A stretch of 64,000 nt of DNA from contig JAJPJA010000031.1 of assembly GCA_021324455.1 (NCBI GenBank), positions 1 to 64,000 on the forward strand, read 5' to 3'. Positions 52,643-62,559 of the stretch are shown in pieces. Numbering within the stretch: position 1 is the stretch's first letter; each line of letters starts with the position of its first letter. This DNA is from Pseudomonadota bacterium (lineage in GTDB: Bacteria > Desulfobacterota > Binatia > Binatales > Binataceae). The notes beneath the pieces were generated by a model that made no database searches, was not told the DNA's origin, and saw nothing but the letters and a program-made list of their open reading frames with translations. Position numbers and translations under genes: made by a program.

Positions 52643-54049
52643 TTACTTCGCGCTCTGAGCGGCTGGCTGGCGGAAGATCATGCCGGCGTCGGGCTTGAGC
52701 GCCTGCTTGATTTCGTCTTCCGTGGGCCACCAGTCGGGGCGCTCGATTTCGGTCACCCGATCGCGAATCACCTTCCTGGGCGGCTTGATGTTATACAACC
52801 GGCGCGCATTGGCCCCCAGCATTTTTGCCTGATCCGATACCGGCAGCTCGCACTTGCGCATCGTTTCGATCGCGCGCCAGGCGTCGTCGCCGTCGTGATG
52901 GTAGACGTCGGAGGACCAGGCGCAGATGTCGCGATAGAAATCCGGCAGATGCGAGGGGAACGACTCGTCGCCCTCAAAGCCGCAGAAGCAATGCTCGTGA
53001 AAGGCCTCGCTGGGCAGCCGTTTCAGCGCGGGGAACTGGCGGCGGCTGCGATGGAGCCGGTAGGCCTTGTCGCATTCGTCGAGCAAAAAGCTCAGCCAGG
53101 TGCAGTCGGATTCGAACACCGCCGCCTTGATCCTGGGATGGCGGTCGAAGAAGCCCGACATCAGCGTCAGCGTGACCCAGACCGAGGCCTCCGCCATGAA
53201 CGCCTGCATGTTGCCCAAAAACGTGTGCGGCAGCCCCGAAGTGCTGATGGTGCGCTGGATCAGCTCGGCGCTGGAGTATTGCTGCGTGTATCCCGGCGGC
53301 ATGTGCGATCCGATCGCCGGAAACGGATGCATCCCGTACACCACGCCGGTTTCCTCCAGCACCGACCACAGCGGCTCGTACTTGGGCTGCAGCGGGTAAT
53401 TGCCCATCGCGTCGGTGGGCCGGATCAGGGCCACGCGGCAGCCCTTTTCGGCCACCCGGTAAACCTCCTGGATGGCGAACTTCGGATCCTGCATCGGAAT
53501 CAACGCGGCGAAGTAGAGCCGGTCGGGGTCCTCCAGCGTGTATTCGTAGGCCCACTCGTTGTAGGCCTTGCACATCGCGCGGGCGCCCAGCGCGTTGTGC
53601 AGCCACGGATAGGTATCGATGTCGGTGGGGATGATCATCACCTGGTCGATGCCCTGGACATCCATGTCGCGCAGACGCGGTTTGGGCTCGTAGGAGCCGG
53701 CGTGATCGAGATAGTCGGACTGTTCCTTGGTGACGGCGGTCTCGGGCCGCGTGTTGCGGGCGTTGAGCGCGCGCTGGATGTTGTGCTTGATGCCGGGGCC
53801 GGACAGCGACACGAAGGGCAGAAACCGCGGCGCCCCGCGCATCCCCAGCAGCGTGCCCCCGGTGCGGCCGTTGATCAGGTATTGCTGGCTGTCAGGGTCG
53901 TACCAGTCGGTCTGCTTGAGCGCCTCCAGTTCATCGCGGGTCAGATGCTCTTTGGCGCGTTCCCATATCACGGTCGGTTCGGTGACATGGGCGTCGCAGT
54001 CGAAGGTCGGGAAATCCTTCGTCATCGGCTCGAATTTCTGCACAGGCAT
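52643..54049 (-). CDS. Amidohydrolase family protein (amidohydrolase-2 type)
   Basis: A 468-residue relative of the next gene, with FPTFDCDAHVTEPTVIWE, LRDMDVQGIDQVMIIPTDID, YGMHPFPAIGSHM and LPDFYRDICAWSSDVYHHDG. The DADSH-type site reads DCDAH here. A GGAGG site precedes the ATG at 54049. It is the first gene of a three-gene operon with another amidohydrolase and an NTF2-like protein, which suggests successive steps of one ring-cleavage or decarboxylation route. Confidence 0.87.
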   Translation of the reverse strand: MPVQKFEPMTKDFPTFDCDAHVTEPTVIWERAKEHLTRDELEALKQTDWYDPDSQQYLINGRTGGTLLGMRGAPRFLPFVSLSGPGIKHNIQRALNARNTRPETAVTKEQSDYLDHAGSYEPKPRLRDMDVQGIDQVMIIPTDIDTYPWLHNALGARAMCKAYNEWAYEYTLEDPDRLYFAALIPMQDPKFAIQEVYRVAEKGCRVALIRPTDAMGNYPLQPKYEPLWSVLEETGVVYGMHPFPAIGSHMPPGYTQQYSSAELIQRTISTSGLPHTFLGNMQAFMAEASVWVTLTLMSGFFDRHPRIKAAVFESDCTWLSFLLDECDKAYRLHRSRRQFPALKRLPSEAFHEHCFCGFEGDESFPSHLPDFYRDICAWSSDVYHHDGDDAWRAIETMRKCELPVSDQAKMLGANARRLYNIKPPRKVIRDRVTEIERPDWWPTEDEIKQALKPDAGMIFRQPAAQSAK

Positions 54050-54150
54050 ACGGCACCTCCGCCGCTGCGGGATTGGATAATTTCGATTCCGGACCTTACC
54101 CTGTATTGTGGATAATTGCCTGCGGCCGGGAAGTCAAATAGTTCAATGGC

Positions 54151-54963
54151 TCAGCGCGCGGGCGGCCACAGACAATGCTCCTGGACGAAACTCGCCGCGC
54201 GCACATTTTTCCCCGAATACCACATCGGATCGCGGCACGTGCACAGATATCTCGCGCTCTCCGCCGGAACGTCCATGGGCAGCGCCAGCCGGCTGTCCCA
54301 TCCGTGATAATCATCTCCCACGCGTCCCACCTCGACGTGCTCGCTGAAGATGAAGCCCGGGTCCAAACCGATCACCGCGATGTTATCCTCGCGCGTCTCC
54401 TTGGCCAGCGACATCATGAAACGCGTCAGCGCCGCCTTGGTCATCGGATAGCCCAGTCCGGTGGAGGCCTTCCCCGGCATCCCGGGCATCTCGGCCTCCG
54501 CCGCGGCCGAGGTGACCAAAATGATGATTCCGCCGCCCTGCGTCTTCATCCGCGGGACGACTATCTTGCAGGCCCGCACCGCCGACATGAAATTAACCGC
54601 CACCTGCAGCTCGAGCTGTTCGACCGGCGTGTCGGCGAACAGGCTCAGATAGCCGGCGCCGCGATGCTGGACGCTGTGAATCAGGATATCGACGCGGCCC
54701 AGAGCCGCAATCGCGCCGCGGCACATCGCGTCCACCTCCGCGCCCACCGCCAGATCGACCCTGAGCGGGAACGCGCGCCGGCCCAGCGCGCGGATTTCCT
54801 CCGCGGTCTGATGGATGGTTCCCGGCTCCGGCGACTGACCGGGCCCGTCGGTGCGGGCCGCGACCGCGACATCGGCGCCTTCCTGAGCCAGCCGCAGGGC
54901 CATCTGCTTGCCCATCCCGCGGCTGGCTCCGATAACTATCGCTCCCTTGCCGGCCAGACGCAT
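54151..54963 (-). CDS. SDR family oxidoreductase, divergent
   Basis: A 270-residue Rossmann protein starting MRLAGKGAIVIGASRGMGKQ, with GASRGMG as the nucleotide loop, DVAVAARTDGP and a YPMTKAAL segment giving the Tyr-x3-Lys. The usual NNAG is SVQHRG and the usual helix-4 Asn region is NFMSA. Ser of VTSAAAE serves as the catalytic Ser. The C-terminal tail differs from typical SDRs. GGGAGG supports the start. It lies about 100 bases upstream of the two-amidohydrolase operon and may be co-transcribed. Confidence 0.85.
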   Translation of the reverse strand: MRLAGKGAIVIGASRGMGKQMALRLAQEGADVAVAARTDGPGQSPEPGTIHQTAEEIRALGRRAFPLRVDLAVGAEVDAMCRGAIAALGRVDILIHSVQHRGAGYLSLFADTPVEQLELQVAVNFMSAVRACKIVVPRMKTQGGGIIILVTSAAAEAEMPGMPGKASTGLGYPMTKAALTRFMMSLAKETREDNIAVIGLDPGFIFSEHVEVGRVGDDYHGWDSRLALPMDVPAESARYLCTCRDPMWYSGKNVRAASFVQEHCLWPPAR

Positions 54964-55002
54964 ATCGATTGCCTCCCGCGCGAAAGTCTTACCCCGACAG
55001 CA

Positions 55003-56247
55003 CTATTGCCCGTTCTTCGACGGCGCAATCGGCTGGCTCCGATTGCGCGCGGTCCGGGCCAGAATCAAAGCCGCGTCCGCGGCCATCCGATGCGCCACCA
55101 CGGCGTTGCCCTCCTCGGTGATGTGCCACTGATCGACGAAGTAGGTTTTGGCCGGATCGCCGTTAAGAATGCCGCTGATGTCATAAACCTGGTTGGCTTG
55201 CGCCGCGTCAGACAGGCGGCGGTACGTTCCGGTGAAGAACTCGCGGCGGCTGCGCGCACCGATAAACGCCTGCTCGTAGCGGGTCAGCGGATGCTTGCAA
55301 TATACCACCGGCTGCCAGTAGAACAGCGCGCGGAAGCCGAACCGGTCGCCCAGCGTGCGCACCATCTGCTGGTTGAACAGGTAGATATTGACCACGTCCT
55401 GTTCGACCGCGTCCGCGCCTTCGAAGTCGCCGGGCGGCGCCAGATAGGCGATCGAGGCAATCGGTCCGACCTCGCCGCGTTCGACCGTGGCTTCATCCCG
55501 GCCCGCGAGCAGCTTGATCAGATCGGCCATCCCGGTGTTCATCAGGAAGGATCGCAGCGCGGTGCGGTAGAGCCTTTTGCGTCCGGAGGAGGAGGCCAGG
55601 ATACCGAATTCCTCGGCGCGCAGAAATTCGTTCTGGGTCAGCCCCGCGATTCCGTCCTGGTAACCGAGGAAGGTATCGTTGATGCCGTCGTAGAATATGA
55701 CCAGGTCCGGACGCTCGCCCCGCCGCAGCAGTTCATACAGATAGATCACTTCCTGACTGGTGACCCATCCCATCTGTCCGAAGTTGCGCACCTCGATGTC
55801 GTACAGCGGATTGCCGGCCAGATATTTGGACAGGAGCGAGGGAATCGTGTAATCGTCGCGCGCGCCTGCGCCCCACGTGGTGGATCCGCCAAAGGCGAAA
55901 ACGCGCAGCAACGGCTTGTTTGCCTTAGAGCGGGGCGGATTCCAGTTGATGCGATTGGAATGGCGGTCAATGTTGAGGTACGCACTGCGCATCGGCGCGG
56001 TCTTCCAGTACACGAATGGATACCATCGCATACGCACGCTGTTCATGGCGCGAAAATAGGCCGGCACCCAGGACTCGTTGACCGGATAGGCCTGCGTTTC
56101 ATGCGGCATGCGGCGCTGCCGTTCGCGCCGTACAACTTTGACGATCACCCCCGCGCCGCCGCTCAGCAGCATCAGGGCAACAATGGCTATTCCGACCTGA
56201 AGCCAGACAATGGCCGCGATACGAACCAGTTGGCGTATGATGCGCAC
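55003..56247 (-). CDS. SGNH/GDSL hydrolase-family membrane-anchored protein
   Basis: A 414-residue protein from a GTG start. One N-terminal membrane helix (VGIAIVALMLLSGGAGVIVK) leads to an extracytoplasmic hydrolase domain. SGNH blocks are seen as FAFGGSTTWGAG (Ser), YDGINDTF (Asn) and DQWHITEEGN (Asp/His). Such proteins de-esterify or transfer acyl groups on glycans or lipids outside the membrane. It is not beside the MBOAT gene, unlike the SGNH protein at 27662. Confidence 0.82.
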   Translation of the reverse strand: MRIIRQLVRIAAIVWLQVGIAIVALMLLSGGAGVIVKVVRRERQRRMPHETQAYPVNESWVPAYFRAMNSVRMRWYPFVYWKTAPMRSAYLNIDRHSNRINWNPPRSKANKPLLRVFAFGGSTTWGAGARDDYTIPSLLSKYLAGNPLYDIEVRNFGQMGWVTSQEVIYLYELLRRGERPDLVIFYDGINDTFLGYQDGIAGLTQNEFLRAEEFGILASSSGRKRLYRTALRSFLMNTGMADLIKLLAGRDEATVERGEVGPIASIAYLAPPGDFEGADAVEQDVVNIYLFNQQMVRTLGDRFGFRALFYWQPVVYCKHPLTRYEQAFIGARSRREFFTGTYRRLSDAAQANQVYDISGILNGDPAKTYFVDQWHITEEGNAVVAHRMAADAALILARTARNRSQPIAPSKNGQ

Positions 56248-56674
56248 TTGCTTAAGACTCTCAATCTGACCAGTCTGCGAACCCTATGGCCGGCGACAAC
56301 AGATATTACACCCGGGGAATTCAGCACACTCGAACTGCATTTCAGTAATATAGCGGCTGGAGTGACCGAAGTCTGCGCGGGAGCCGGGGCTCCGAGCGGA
56401 GCGGATGCGGGCATTCTCGGATCAGCCCGGAGAGAAATGGGAGACAGGGCGAACTCCCGAAGGACTGTCGCGCTGGCGCATCGTCAGTCCCGCGCCATGA
56501 AGACGCAGGATTGTACTTCAAGCGTATCAGTCACCTTCGCCCTCTGGCACGAATGGATGTGTGAGGCCGAACATTCATGCGGCGGGCGAGCGGAGACGGG
56601 AACACTCCGCAAAGAGGTTTTTGACCCAGGCGCGCAACTTCTGCCAGCTTATGGCGATGCTGGCCGCTCCTTAA
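56248..56674. other. Intergenic stretch without recognised gene
   Basis: About 430 bases between the SGNH gene start and the downstream end of an amidohydrolase gene, both on the minus strand. I found no conserved open frame, RNA gene or clear repeat. The SGNH promoter should be inside, and no box pair stood out. Confidence 0.4.
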
Positions 56675-58117
56675 TCAACCCGCGGCCGCGCGTACGCTGG
56701 AGGCTTCGCGCTCCACCGCGGTGCCCTTGAAGAAATCGGGATTGTTCGCGGCCCACAGTCCCACCGGATTGCGGAAAGTGAAGTCGCGGAAATCCTCTTC
56801 CGTGATCAGTCCGTCTTCCACCAGCTCCCACGCTTCTTCCAGTACGGTGGACATATCGATGACGTCGAAATGGCCGATATCCGTGCCGAGAATCGCATGC
56901 AGCCGGTTATGCCCCGGCGTCACCCTGGTGTTGAACGCCCACGCATTGGCGCGATCCTCGGCCTCGCATCCGAAGTAAAAGCTGGGCACGAACAGTTTGC
57001 AGATGTCGTCGGGACTTTGCGCGCCGCAGGCGGCGAATTCGTTAATCTGATCGGGCGGACCGACGCGCTCCATCCCGGCGCGCAGGGTTTCGGCGTCAAG
57101 CGTGCGCTTCATGGTCTCGGTGCCGTACTTCTCGAACATGCTGACCAGGAATTCGACGTCGAGGTTGGCCGGATTGCAATGCCGCAGCGCCTGCGGATTG
57201 CGGGTCTTGAAATGGCCAATCAAATCGTTGAGCAGCTTGAAGCCGTAGCCGACGCCGCCTTCCAAAAACGCGAAGCGCAATTTGGGAAAACGCCGCGTCA
57301 CGCCGCCCAAAAACAGCGCCTTGCACAAGGCGTCGTTGGCTTCGGCGAAATGTCCGATATGGTTGTAAACCCAGTTGCTGACCGAGGCGCGCAGCCCCAG
57401 TCCCTGGCTGCCGGTGTGAAAGGTGGGCGAAAAACCCAGCTCCTGGCATTTGGCCCAGAACGGATCGTAGTCGTACGCGCTGTCCATGCCGAGCATGTCG
57501 AACCAGGTGGCCAGACGCGCCGCCTGCGGCATCTCGCGCATCACGTAAGGCACCCGCCGGCGCACCAGGCTGGCGACCATCACGGCCTTCAGCCCCAGGC
57601 CCTTGACGTGCTCCAGCTCGGCGATGGCTTCGGCCGGCGTATGCATCGGGATTGCGGCCGCGGGCGTCAGGCGGTCCTCCAGGCCTTTGAAGGTATCGGC
57701 GATAAAGGCGTTGAAGGCATGACAGGAAGCGCGCCGCACCTCCTCGTCGCCGAAGTAGGCGGCAAACAATCCCGGACCGCTGGGATAGAGCACCGCGAAA
57801 TCCAGCCCCAGCTCCCCCATCCGCTCGTACAGCATCCGCGGCAGCATCGCGGTGGCCCGGTCCGGCGTGCCGGTGGTCAGCCCCCACCATGGCGGCTGCG
57901 GATAGCGCCGGTCCACGCGCACCTCGCGCGCCATCAGCGAGGTATCGCCGAACGGAATCGATTTGTTGAAACGCTCGACCAGGGCGGGTCCCGCGCTGGC
58001 GCGCAGATATTCCAAAAATGCCGGCGCGTAGTCGATCCAATGCCCGTCCGAGTCGATTACAGGATGATTGAGTCTGGCGCGTATGGCGGCGGATTTCCCG
58101 TTGGACGCACTTGCCAT
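56675..58117 (-). CDS. Amidohydrolase family protein (amidohydrolase-2 type)
   Basis: A 480-residue enzyme with HPVIDSDGHWIDYAPAFLEY as the N-terminal metal-site region, then PRMLYERMGELGLDFAVLYP, TPAAAIPMHTPAEAIAELEH, SPTFHTGSQG, FAFLEGGVGYG and ILGTDIGHFDV. The DSDGH replaces the DADSH seen in the relative at 51345. GGAGG lies six bases before the ATG at 58117. It is a single gene, divergent from the enoyl-CoA hydratase. Confidence 0.87.
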   Translation of the reverse strand: MASASNGKSAAIRARLNHPVIDSDGHWIDYAPAFLEYLRASAGPALVERFNKSIPFGDTSLMAREVRVDRRYPQPPWWGLTTGTPDRATAMLPRMLYERMGELGLDFAVLYPSGPGLFAAYFGDEEVRRASCHAFNAFIADTFKGLEDRLTPAAAIPMHTPAEAIAELEHVKGLGLKAVMVASLVRRRVPYVMREMPQAARLATWFDMLGMDSAYDYDPFWAKCQELGFSPTFHTGSQGLGLRASVSNWVYNHIGHFAEANDALCKALFLGGVTRRFPKLRFAFLEGGVGYGFKLLNDLIGHFKTRNPQALRHCNPANLDVEFLVSMFEKYGTETMKRTLDAETLRAGMERVGPPDQINEFAACGAQSPDDICKLFVPSFYFGCEAEDRANAWAFNTRVTPGHNRLHAILGTDIGHFDVIDMSTVLEEAWELVEDGLITEEDFRDFTFRNPVGLWAANNPDFFKGTAVEREASSVRAAAG

Positions 58118-58276
58118 TTCGATCCTCCATCAGGGCGGCTTGCAGGTTTAAGCTAGCCCATTGCGTCGGGGTGACACCAGCGCACGCCGCTTTACCCCCC
58201 GGCGGCTTTCCGCTTACATGCAGGAACCGGCGCCGCATCGCGGAGCCGGCCCCAAGACCGCGCCCGGAGAAAAAAC

Positions 58277-59065
58277 ATGAAGTACAGCGAGTATCGGCAT
58301 CTGCTGTTCGATTATAAGGAAGACGGCGTGCTGCTGGTGACAATCAACCGGCCCGACGTGCTCAACGCGACCAATCGCCGCCTGCATTGGGAGCTGACCC
58401 AGGTGTGGAAGGACGTCGATGAGGATCCGCGCACGCATGTGGTCCTTATCACCGGCGCCGGGCGTGCGTTTTCCGCCGGCGGCGACATGGAGATGATCGA
58501 GGAGATGACGCGCAGCCCCGAGGCCGTCGCCCAGAGCTGGCGCGAGGCCGGCGACATTGTCTACAACATGATCAATCTCGACAAGCCGGTAATCTCGGCG
58601 ATCAACGGCGTGGCGGTGGGCGCGGGGCTGGCGGTCGCCCTGCTCGCGGACATCAGCATCGCGGCCGAGAACATGCGCTTCACTGACGGCCATCTGCGCA
58701 TCGGCGTCGCGGCCGGCGACCATGCCGTGATCGCGTGGCCGCTGATGTGCGGGATGGCCAAGGCCAAGTACTACCTGCTGACCTCCGATTTCATCGACGG
58801 CCGGGAAGCGGAGCGAATCGGGCTGGTCAGCCTGTGCGTCCCGGCCGACCAGTTGATGGCCAAAGCGATGGAGGTGGCGCGCAAGCTGGGCGCCGGTCCC
58901 CAGCAGGCGCTTCGATGGACCAAGCGGTCGCTGAACAACTGGCTGCGCATGGCGGGGCCGTCATTCGACACCTCGCTGGCGCTGGAGATGCTGGGCTTCT
59001 TCTCCGCCGACGCGAAGGAAGGTTTGGCCGGCGTGAAAGAAAAGCGCGCCCCCAGATTCAGATAG
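58277..59065 (+). CDS. Enoyl-CoA hydratase/isomerase family protein
   Basis: A 262-residue crotonase-fold protein. It shows [20 protein letters not shown], the oxyanion-hole segment [19 protein letters not shown], and [20 protein letters not shown]. At the first canonical acid position it has [15 protein letters not shown] instead of a typical Glu-containing segment, so hydration by the classical two-Glu mechanism is uncertain and an isomerase or hydrolase role is possible. A GGAGAAA site precedes the ATG. It fits the CoA-ester chemistry implied by the nearby CoA-transferases. Confidence 0.88.
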   Translation: MKYSEYRHLLFDYKEDGVLLVTINRPDVLNATNRRLHWELTQVWKDVDEDPRTHVVLITGAGRAFSAGGDMEMIEEMTRSPEAVAQSWREAGDIVYNMINLDKPVISAINGVAVGAGLAVALLADISIAAENMRFTDGHLRIGVAAGDHAVIAWPLMCGMAKAKYYLLTSDFIDGREAERIGLVSLCVPADQLMAKAMEVARKLGAGPQQALRWTKRSLNNWLRMAGPSFDTSLALEMLGFFSADAKEGLAGVKEKRAPRFR

Positions 59066-59094
59066 GATCGCGGCCCAATCTCGCGCCCTTGAGA

Positions 59095-59340
59095 ACACGG
59101 CCGTTGAAATTGTACCGCATCCCTGGACTTTGACCGACTCACGGCTCCCGACCGAAGTCGCGCCCGGTGTTGCCGAAGGTCTCAAGCACGATTCCAGCAT
59201 CCTGCGTGATGCGCCGGTCAGCCTGCCCGAATCCGCGCTGACTGAATTTATCGGCAGGCTTTCATCGCAGCGCGTGAGCCAACTGGATGCGGCGCTCGGG
59301 ATTGCGCCGGGATTGGAGCCTGCCAGAAAACACGGCCCTA
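59095..59340 (+). pseudogene. MazF/PemK-like toxin, C-terminal remnant
   Basis: The plus frame reads PTEVAPGVAEGLKHDSSILR, then SALTEFIGRLSSQRVSQLDA and ALGIAPGLE. That is the C-terminal half of MazF/PemK endoribonuclease toxins (typically TEV, GLKHDSV, GRLS, LD-AL-ALGL). No N-terminal half is present, no antitoxin is adjacent, and the frame runs into the opposite-strand regulator gene, so it is a decayed piece. Confidence 0.55.
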
Positions 59341-59349
59341 CCGCCGTCC

Positions 59350-60684
59350 TTACTCGATTCCATACCGCTTGCGCTTGCGCCACAGCGTGGCGACGCTGAT
59401 GCCCAGGGTATCGGCGGCGTCTTCCAGCGTAACGGCGTCGGCCAGGACCCGGCGGATGTGCTCGCGTTCCACTTCTTCCAGCGAGGCCGGGGCGTCGGGC
59501 GCGGTAAGCGGGGCAGTCTGCGGCCGGAAGATGCTGTCGGGCAGGTCCTCCCGGCTGATGGTTTCGCCGCGGCTGAGCACCACGGCGCGTTCGACCGCGT
59601 TGCGCAGTTCGCGCACGTTGCCCGGCCATCGCCAGGCGCGCAACGCCTGCGCAGCCTCGGGCGCGAATTTCAAACCCGGACGCCGGTTGCGCAGCGCCGA
59701 GGCGGACAGAAACTGCTCCGCCAGCGCCATTATATCCTCCGCGCGCTCGCGCAGCGCCGGCACCGGCAAACTGATCACGTTGACGCGGTAAAAGAGGTCC
59801 TCGCGAAAGCGCCCCGCCGCCACCTCATGCTCGAGGTTGCGGTTGCTGGCCGCGATGATGCGCGCGTCGACTTCGATGGTTGCCGCGCCGCCCACGCGCT
59901 CGAATCGCCGCTCCTGCAGAAACCGCAGCAGCTTGGCCTGCAGCGCCACCGGCAGGTCGGCGATTTCGTCGAGGAATACGGTGCCGCCGTCCGCCGCCTC
60001 CAAACGCCCGGGCTTGTCTTTCACCGCGCCGGTAAACGCACCGCGCACGTGGCCGAACAGTTCGCTCTCCAGCAATTCTTCGGACAGCGTGGTGCAATTG
60101 ACCGCGACAAACGGACGCGCCGCGCGCGGACTCCATCCGTGAATCTCGCGCGACAGCACGTTCTTGCCGGTGCCGCTTTCGCCAACCAGCAGGATGGTGG
60201 CCTCGCTCGCCGCCGCCTGGCGCGCCGTCTGGACCAGGGCGCGCATGCGCGGACTGCGCGAGTCCAGCATCGGCAGGTCGTCGAGCGCGGCGCGCAGGGT
60301 GCGATTCTCCGCGCGCAGGCTGCGCAGCTCCAGCGCGCGTTCGACCACGTGCTGGACCTCCTGCAGCGAAAACGGCTTGCTCAGGTAATCGCTGGCCCCG
60401 GCCTTCATCGCGGCAACCGCGTTTTCCACCGTCGCGTATGCTGTCATCAGCACCACCGGCGCGTCGGGCATCCGGCGCTTGACGCGTTCGAGCAGCTCCA
60501 GCCCGTTGATCTCCGCCATCCGGAAGTCGGTAAGGACAAGGTCGAAGCCGTCGGCGGAGGCGATTGCGTGCAGTGCGGAATGGGCGTCGGCGGCCGCGGT
60601 TACGCTGTAGCCGCAGGAAGTAAAGAAGGTTTCGAGCGAACGCCGGATGTTCTTTTCGTCGTCAACTATGAGCAGCCTGGCCAT
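59350..60684 (-). CDS. Sigma-54-dependent response regulator (NtrC family)
   Basis: A 444-residue transcription activator. Receiver domain: VDDEKN at the start, phosphoacceptor Asp53 in LTDFRM, and SKPF. AAA+ domain: Walker A GESGTGKN at 168-175 and GAFTGA at 215-220, the sigma-54 contact loop. C-terminal Fis-type helix-turn-helix: [20 protein letters not shown]. The frame is open upstream to 60915, but the ATG at 60684 gives the receiver N-terminus [10 protein letters not shown]. The gene overlaps the end of the sensor kinase gene by 23 bases, so the two are coupled. The target promoters are unknown. Confidence 0.95.
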   Translation of the reverse strand: MARLLIVDDEKNIRRSLETFFTSCGYSVTAAADAHSALHAIASADGFDLVLTDFRMAEINGLELLERVKRRMPDAPVVLMTAYATVENAVAAMKAGASDYLSKPFSLQEVQHVVERALELRSLRAENRTLRAALDDLPMLDSRSPRMRALVQTARQAAASEATILLVGESGTGKNVLSREIHGWSPRAARPFVAVNCTTLSEELLESELFGHVRGAFTGAVKDKPGRLEAADGGTVFLDEIADLPVALQAKLLRFLQERRFERVGGAATIEVDARIIAASNRNLEHEVAAGRFREDLFYRVNVISLPVPALRERAEDIMALAEQFLSASALRNRRPGLKFAPEAAQALRAWRWPGNVRELRNAVERAVVLSRGETISREDLPDSIFRPQTAPLTAPDAPASLEEVEREHIRRVLADAVTLEDAADTLGISVATLWRKRKRYGIE

Positions 60685-62458
60685 CGCAGGGTCCCACCGG
60701 CAACTCCACCGTAAACTCGCTCCCGGCGGCGGAACTGTCCACGAATATACGCCCGCCGTGTCCTTCGACGATATCCTTGACGATGGCCAGGCCCAGACCG
60801 CCGGCGCCCGCTTCAAAGCCGTTGGGATTCCACTGCGCGAAGCGCTCGAACAGATGGTCGCGAATCTGCGGCGCGATACCGGGACCGCTGTCGCGCACCG
60901 CCAGCCGCACCGCACCGTCGCAGCGCTGCGCGCACACCGAGATGGTTCCGCCGGCGGGCGTGTAGCGCAGCGCGTTGCCGACCAGGTTCGACACCACCCA
61001 GGACAGCTTGATCGGATCGCCCCTCAGATGCAGATCGGGAGCCGCGATTTCGCATCGCAGACTCACCTGTTTCTGCTCCGCCTGGATGCCGAAGCTCCTG
61101 ACCACCGAGCTGACCAGATCGCTGAAGTTCAGCTCGACGCGGCGGACGGCGATGGCGGCGGCCTCGCCATGCGCCACTCCCAGCAGGCTGTCCGCCAGCA
61201 GCCGCATACGGCCGGCCTCTTCCCGGATGGTCGCGACCCATTCGCGCTGCCTGGAGTCGAGATTGCCGCCGGAACGCTCCAGCAGCTCGGCGGCAAGCGC
61301 GAGCGAAGTCAGCGGCGTCTTGAGTTCATGCGACAAGGTGGCGACCAGATTGGCGCGCGCCCGATCCTTGTCGCGCAGGTAGGTGATGTCCTGCAGGATA
61401 AGGATGGTTCCGAACGACGGACCATGGTCCTGGCGCAGCGGCGCCGACTTCAGCACGTAGGTGTGATCGCGCCCGCGCACGTGCAGCTCGATCTCCACCT
61501 GCCGCGCGCCCGGCTCGCGCATCCCGGCCACCGCGGCGCGCACCCGCAGATAGTGCGGATGGCTGCTGTCGAGGTCGTCGAACGGACTGCCCAGCGCCGC
61601 CTCCCGTTCCACGCCCAGGATGATGCAGGCCAGCTCGTTGATATGGGCGACGATGCCGCGCGGGTCGACCATCACGATGCCGTCTTCAAGACTTTCGATT
61701 ATCGCCTCGGTCTTGCTCTTTTCATAAATCAGGCGATCGACGTTGAGCTTGTCGAACTCCTCCAGCCGCTCCGCCATCCGGTTGAATTCCTGCGCGACGG
61801 CCTGCAGCTCCGCAATCGGCTGCGGACCCAGACGCAGCGAGGGGCCGCGCAGGCTGAAGCTGCGCAGGCGGTCGGTCAATTCGGCCAGCGGCTTGGAAAT
61901 GGTGAAAGCCAGCGTCCATGACAGCGCGATTCCGATCAGAAACAGCAGCGCCAGCCCGGCCGCGTACTCGTAGGCCAGCCGTTTGCTCAGTACGCTGGCG
62001 CGGCTGTCGGCCCGGAACATCGCCTGCTTGTTCATCCGCACCAAATCGTCCAGCCGGCCGCGCAGGGCGGTGAAGTCGCGGTCGCGGCGTTTTTGCGGGT
62101 CGGCGGCGAGGCCGTCAAACAGTGCGCGGCCCCGCCATTCGATGTCGTGCGCCAGTTCGGCTTCCCCGACCTCGGTGATGTCGTTCAGTTCCACGCCGAT
62201 CCAATACATGAACTCGCGCCGGTTGCCCGCCAGCACCTGGTTGAGGGTGCCGTCGCGCTGCGCAAGCTGGACGGCGGTGAGCGCCGCGTTCATATGCTGG
62301 GCGGCCTCGATGCTGATGTAGTTGCGATAGAGCGTGGTGCGGATCGCGCTGCCCAGCAGGTACACCTTGGGCAGGGCGAGGATACCCAGCACCAGCGCGA
62401 TCGCCAGCATCAGCAGCGTGCCGTTGCGAATCCGGTTGCTTAAGGAAGGAGCCTGCAT
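60662..62458 (-). CDS. Sensor histidine kinase with HAMP and PAS domains
   Basis: About 598 residues from MQAPSLSNRIRNGTLLML. A first membrane helix (residues about 14-37), a periplasmic region, a second helix (GLALLFLIGIALSWTLAFT), a HAMP domain, a PAS segment (IVMVDPRGIVAHINEL), HisKA with His377 in LSHELKTPL, and an ATPase with GNALRYTP, DSGPGIAP and GLGLAIVKDIVEGHGG. It phosphorylates the sigma-54 activator encoded next (23-base overlap). The signal is unknown. The start could be the Met at 62521. Confidence 0.93.
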   Translation of the reverse strand: MQAPSLSNRIRNGTLLMLAIALVLGILALPKVYLLGSAIRTTLYRNYISIEAAQHMNAALTAVQLAQRDGTLNQVLAGNRREFMYWIGVELNDITEVGEAELAHDIEWRGRALFDGLAADPQKRRDRDFTALRGRLDDLVRMNKQAMFRADSRASVLSKRLAYEYAAGLALLFLIGIALSWTLAFTISKPLAELTDRLRSFSLRGPSLRLGPQPIAELQAVAQEFNRMAERLEEFDKLNVDRLIYEKSKTEAIIESLEDGIVMVDPRGIVAHINELACIILGVEREAALGSPFDDLDSSHPHYLRVRAAVAGMREPGARQVEIELHVRGRDHTYVLKSAPLRQDHGPSFGTILILQDITYLRDKDRARANLVATLSHELKTPLTSLALAAELLERSGGNLDSRQREWVATIREEAGRMRLLADSLLGVAHGEAAAIAVRRVELNFSDLVSSVVRSFGIQAEQKQVSLRCEIAAPDLHLRGDPIKLSWVVSNLVGNALRYTPAGGTISVCAQRCDGAVRLAVRDSGPGIAPQIRDHLFERFAQWNPNGFEAGAGGLGLAIVKDIVEGHGGRIFVDSSAAGSEFTVELPVGPCDGQAAHS

Positions 62459-62559
62459 ATTGCCGCCGGCGTCGGCGATTTCGGCGCCGCCGGCGATAAC
62501 AACATTTTGTGCCGGAATCATGGCAGAGCAAAAGCGGGTCCGCGGAAAAACCGATCGCT

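Noticed and set aside
54175-56730. An 851-residue plus-strand open frame across an SDR and an SGNH gene
   Set aside because: Both opposite-strand genes have intact catalytic motifs and ribosome sites; the long frame has no recognisable domain.
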